Both the position numbers and the translations under genes were made by a program. Under the pieces are notes generated by a model. That model searched no databases. It was not told the DNA's origin and worked only from the letters and a program-made list of their open reading frames with translations. Shown piece after piece: positions 62,369 through 64,000 of a stretch of DNA of 64,000 nt. The stretch covers positions 6,980,212 to 7,044,211 of the forward strand of contig OX457031.1 in the NCBI GenBank assembly GCA_949752745.1, in the 5' to 3' direction. The stretch comes from Protula sp. h YS-2021 (lineage: Eukaryota; Annelida; Polychaeta; Sabellida; Serpulidae). Every line of letters begins with the position of its first letter. Within the stretch, counting starts at the first letter, position 1.

Positions 62369-62524
62369 GTAAGGCATAGTTGTCAACATCTTGCTCATTG
62401 TACTACCCATTTTACTGTTGTTTCTAAACCGTCTTTTCCAACCATATGCAGTAGATGTACGAAAAGTGAACACAGCAATACACGCGGTGTCCAGATGTGT
62501 CAATCACATCCAAACCATGCGCCA

Positions 62525-62925
62525 TCAACATGGTTCAAGTCTTTATCAATTGTCATATGGTCACACGTCTTTGTCAATTGTCATATGGCCACACATCTTT
62601 TTCAATTGTCATATGGTCACACGTCTTTATCAGTTGACATATGGTCACACGTCTTTATCAGTTGTCATATGGTCACGCGTCTTTATCAGTTGACATATGG
62701 TCACATGTCTTTGTCAGTTGTCATATGGTCACACGTCTTTATCAGTTGACATATGGTCACACATCTTTATCAATTGTCATATGGCCACACATCTTTTTCA
62801 ATTGTCATATGGTCACACTTCTTTATCAGTTGTCATATGGCCACACGTCTTTATCAGTTGTCATATGGTCGCACGTCTTTATCAGTTGTCACATGGTCCC
62901 ACGTCTTTATCAATATAAGTAACAG
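62525..62925. repeat. 28-bp minisatellite, about 14 copies
   Basis: The unit is catatggtcacacgtcttta then tcagttgt (28 bp), with caattgt/cagttgac subtypes. CATATG recurs in nearly every copy. Confidence 0.93.
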
Positions 62926-62939
62926 ATAATTAGGTCTCC

Positions 62940-63440
62940 CCGACCAAGAGTTTATATGTGTGTATCTACGTGTGTGTAGGTGTCTGTATGTGAGCGTGTC
63001 AGTCTGTTGTAAAAAAAATGTGTGCAAAATATCTCAAGAACGAAATGTCGGATCGACTTCAAACTTGATCTGCGCATTCCTTGGCTAGGTCGGATGGTTC
63101 CGTCAACTTTTAACGTACGTTGCTACATTAGGGAAGGCGTCATTACGTAAAAATCTTGTGTGCGACATTTCTCAGCCGCTGAACATTGGAGGAAGATCAA
63201 AGTTGGGGACGAGGAGGGGCACATTGCTGCTTGGTAGGTCCGAAAGATTCCGTCTAATTTTGTCCCGAGTAGGGCTTATAATTTGAACAAGCTGGGTATT
63301 GCTTGGGTCAATTGTGTAGTGAAATTATGATGTGTGTAGTGAAATTATGAAAGGCGTCGTTACATCGAAACATCTCTATAATGGAAAGTAGGATCGACTT
63401 CAAACTTGGTGTAGCTACTCCCACGGGTTTTTTTTCACAA
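62940..63440. repeat. Interspersed element with three diverged units of about 160 bp
   Basis: Recurring ggatcgacttcaaacttg (63050, 63387) and gatcaaagttgggga (63195) segments are separated by ggtcggatggttccgtc and ggtccgaaagattccgtc. It resembles the element at 61500-62060 in layout. No ORF. Confidence 0.5.
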
Positions 63441-64000
63441 AACATTAAACTGGTATAGAAAATTTAGAAAGTCTATGCTGTCATTGTCTGTAATAGATCT
63501 TTTTGTGCGTTACTCATCTGCAGCTGTTACATAACATGTCACTGAGTCAGCAGCCAGTGGTAGTTGTGGTGCATTATGAAGTCTAGAATCCCCCCTGTCC
63601 CACCGAGGTGAATCATGTGTTCGCACAGTTATGAAGAATGTTTTTCTAGTGCTTTTTGGCAGATGTATGAAGACAATATATTTGTCTATTTGTTCTCTAG
63701 CTTGTCCTATTTCTTCTCGTGGCGGTCCTATTTGTTCTCTGTTCGGTCCTATTTATTCTCTGGCTGGTCCTATTTCTTCACTGGTCGGTCCTATTATTTC
63801 TTCTCGGACCGGTCCTTTTTGCGAGGTTTAAAATATTTGGGACTGGTAAAAGTGTTCTTCCTTTTCATTTGCGGGATGCTCCAATTTGCGGGGTTCTCTT
63901 ATAACAAAAATGAAGGGAAGAATTTGAGTTCTAGTACACAGCGGTTCTATTCAGAACCTGAGGTTCTGGCGTACATAGATAATAAAATTAAACTTACAAA
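63441..64000. other. Intron 21 start, mostly unrecognised
   Basis: 63690-63820 carries about six diverged copies of ggtcctatttgttctct, related to the repeats at 2250-2815. Otherwise nothing is seen. Confidence 0.5.

Overview
This is eukaryotic, metazoan DNA. The whole 64 kb lies inside one plus-strand gene for a large multi-thrombospondin-type-1-repeat (TSR) protein of the THSD7A/THSD7B family. I could place 21 consecutive coding exons (65 to 62368). Every one of the 20 internal introns is GT-AG, and the splice phase of each exon matches the next, so together they give one open reading frame of about 1,300 codons with no stop. The frame encodes about 21 TSRs that alternate between two types: a canonical type (W-x-x-W-x-x-C after a Cys-Val-Ser-Glu-like lead) and a Y-x-W type. 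That alternation is the THSD7 signature. The signal peptide and first TSR lie upstream of the window. The end of the last TSR, the transmembrane helix and the cytoplasmic tail lie downstream. The host is probably a marine invertebrate such as a mollusc or another lophotrochozoan, or a lancelet; the sequence does not settle this.

Layout: exon 1 (65-764) is followed by a 22 kb intron holding a 7.4 kb array of a 41-bp satellite, several smaller minisatellites and two MITE-like elements. Exons 2 and 3 (23.1-24.4 kb) are followed by an 8.7 kb intron filled mainly by 44-bp and 45-bp arrays. Exons 4 to 21 (33.1-62.4 kb) are more closely spaced, with introns from about 210 bp to 3.9 kb, most of them containing a minisatellite. 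Adding the listed spans, tandem arrays make up roughly half of the window. I saw no other gene, tRNA, rRNA or transposase on either strand.

The most striking observation is where the arrays sit. At about ten exon-intron boundaries the minisatellite unit contains the boundary itself: the last coding bases plus the 5' splice site, or the 3' splice site plus the first coding bases. The real splice site is therefore the first or last member of a tandem array of near-identical decoy sites: about 79 copies at the exon 11 donor, about 30 at the exon 18 acceptor, about 15 at the exon 6 donor, and smaller sets at exons 4, 9, 12, 14, 15, 16 and 17. Some units have a pyrimidine tract plus CAG|GTAA, which is the layout of a recursive (zero-length exon) splice site. 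Others look like complete micro-exons. Tandem duplication seeded at splice junctions appears to have happened repeatedly in this one gene.

A second finding is a family of about 0.5-0.8 kb non-coding elements with GGAATGCC termini. Two copies have perfect 10-bp direct flanking repeats, suggesting a Mutator-like MITE family.
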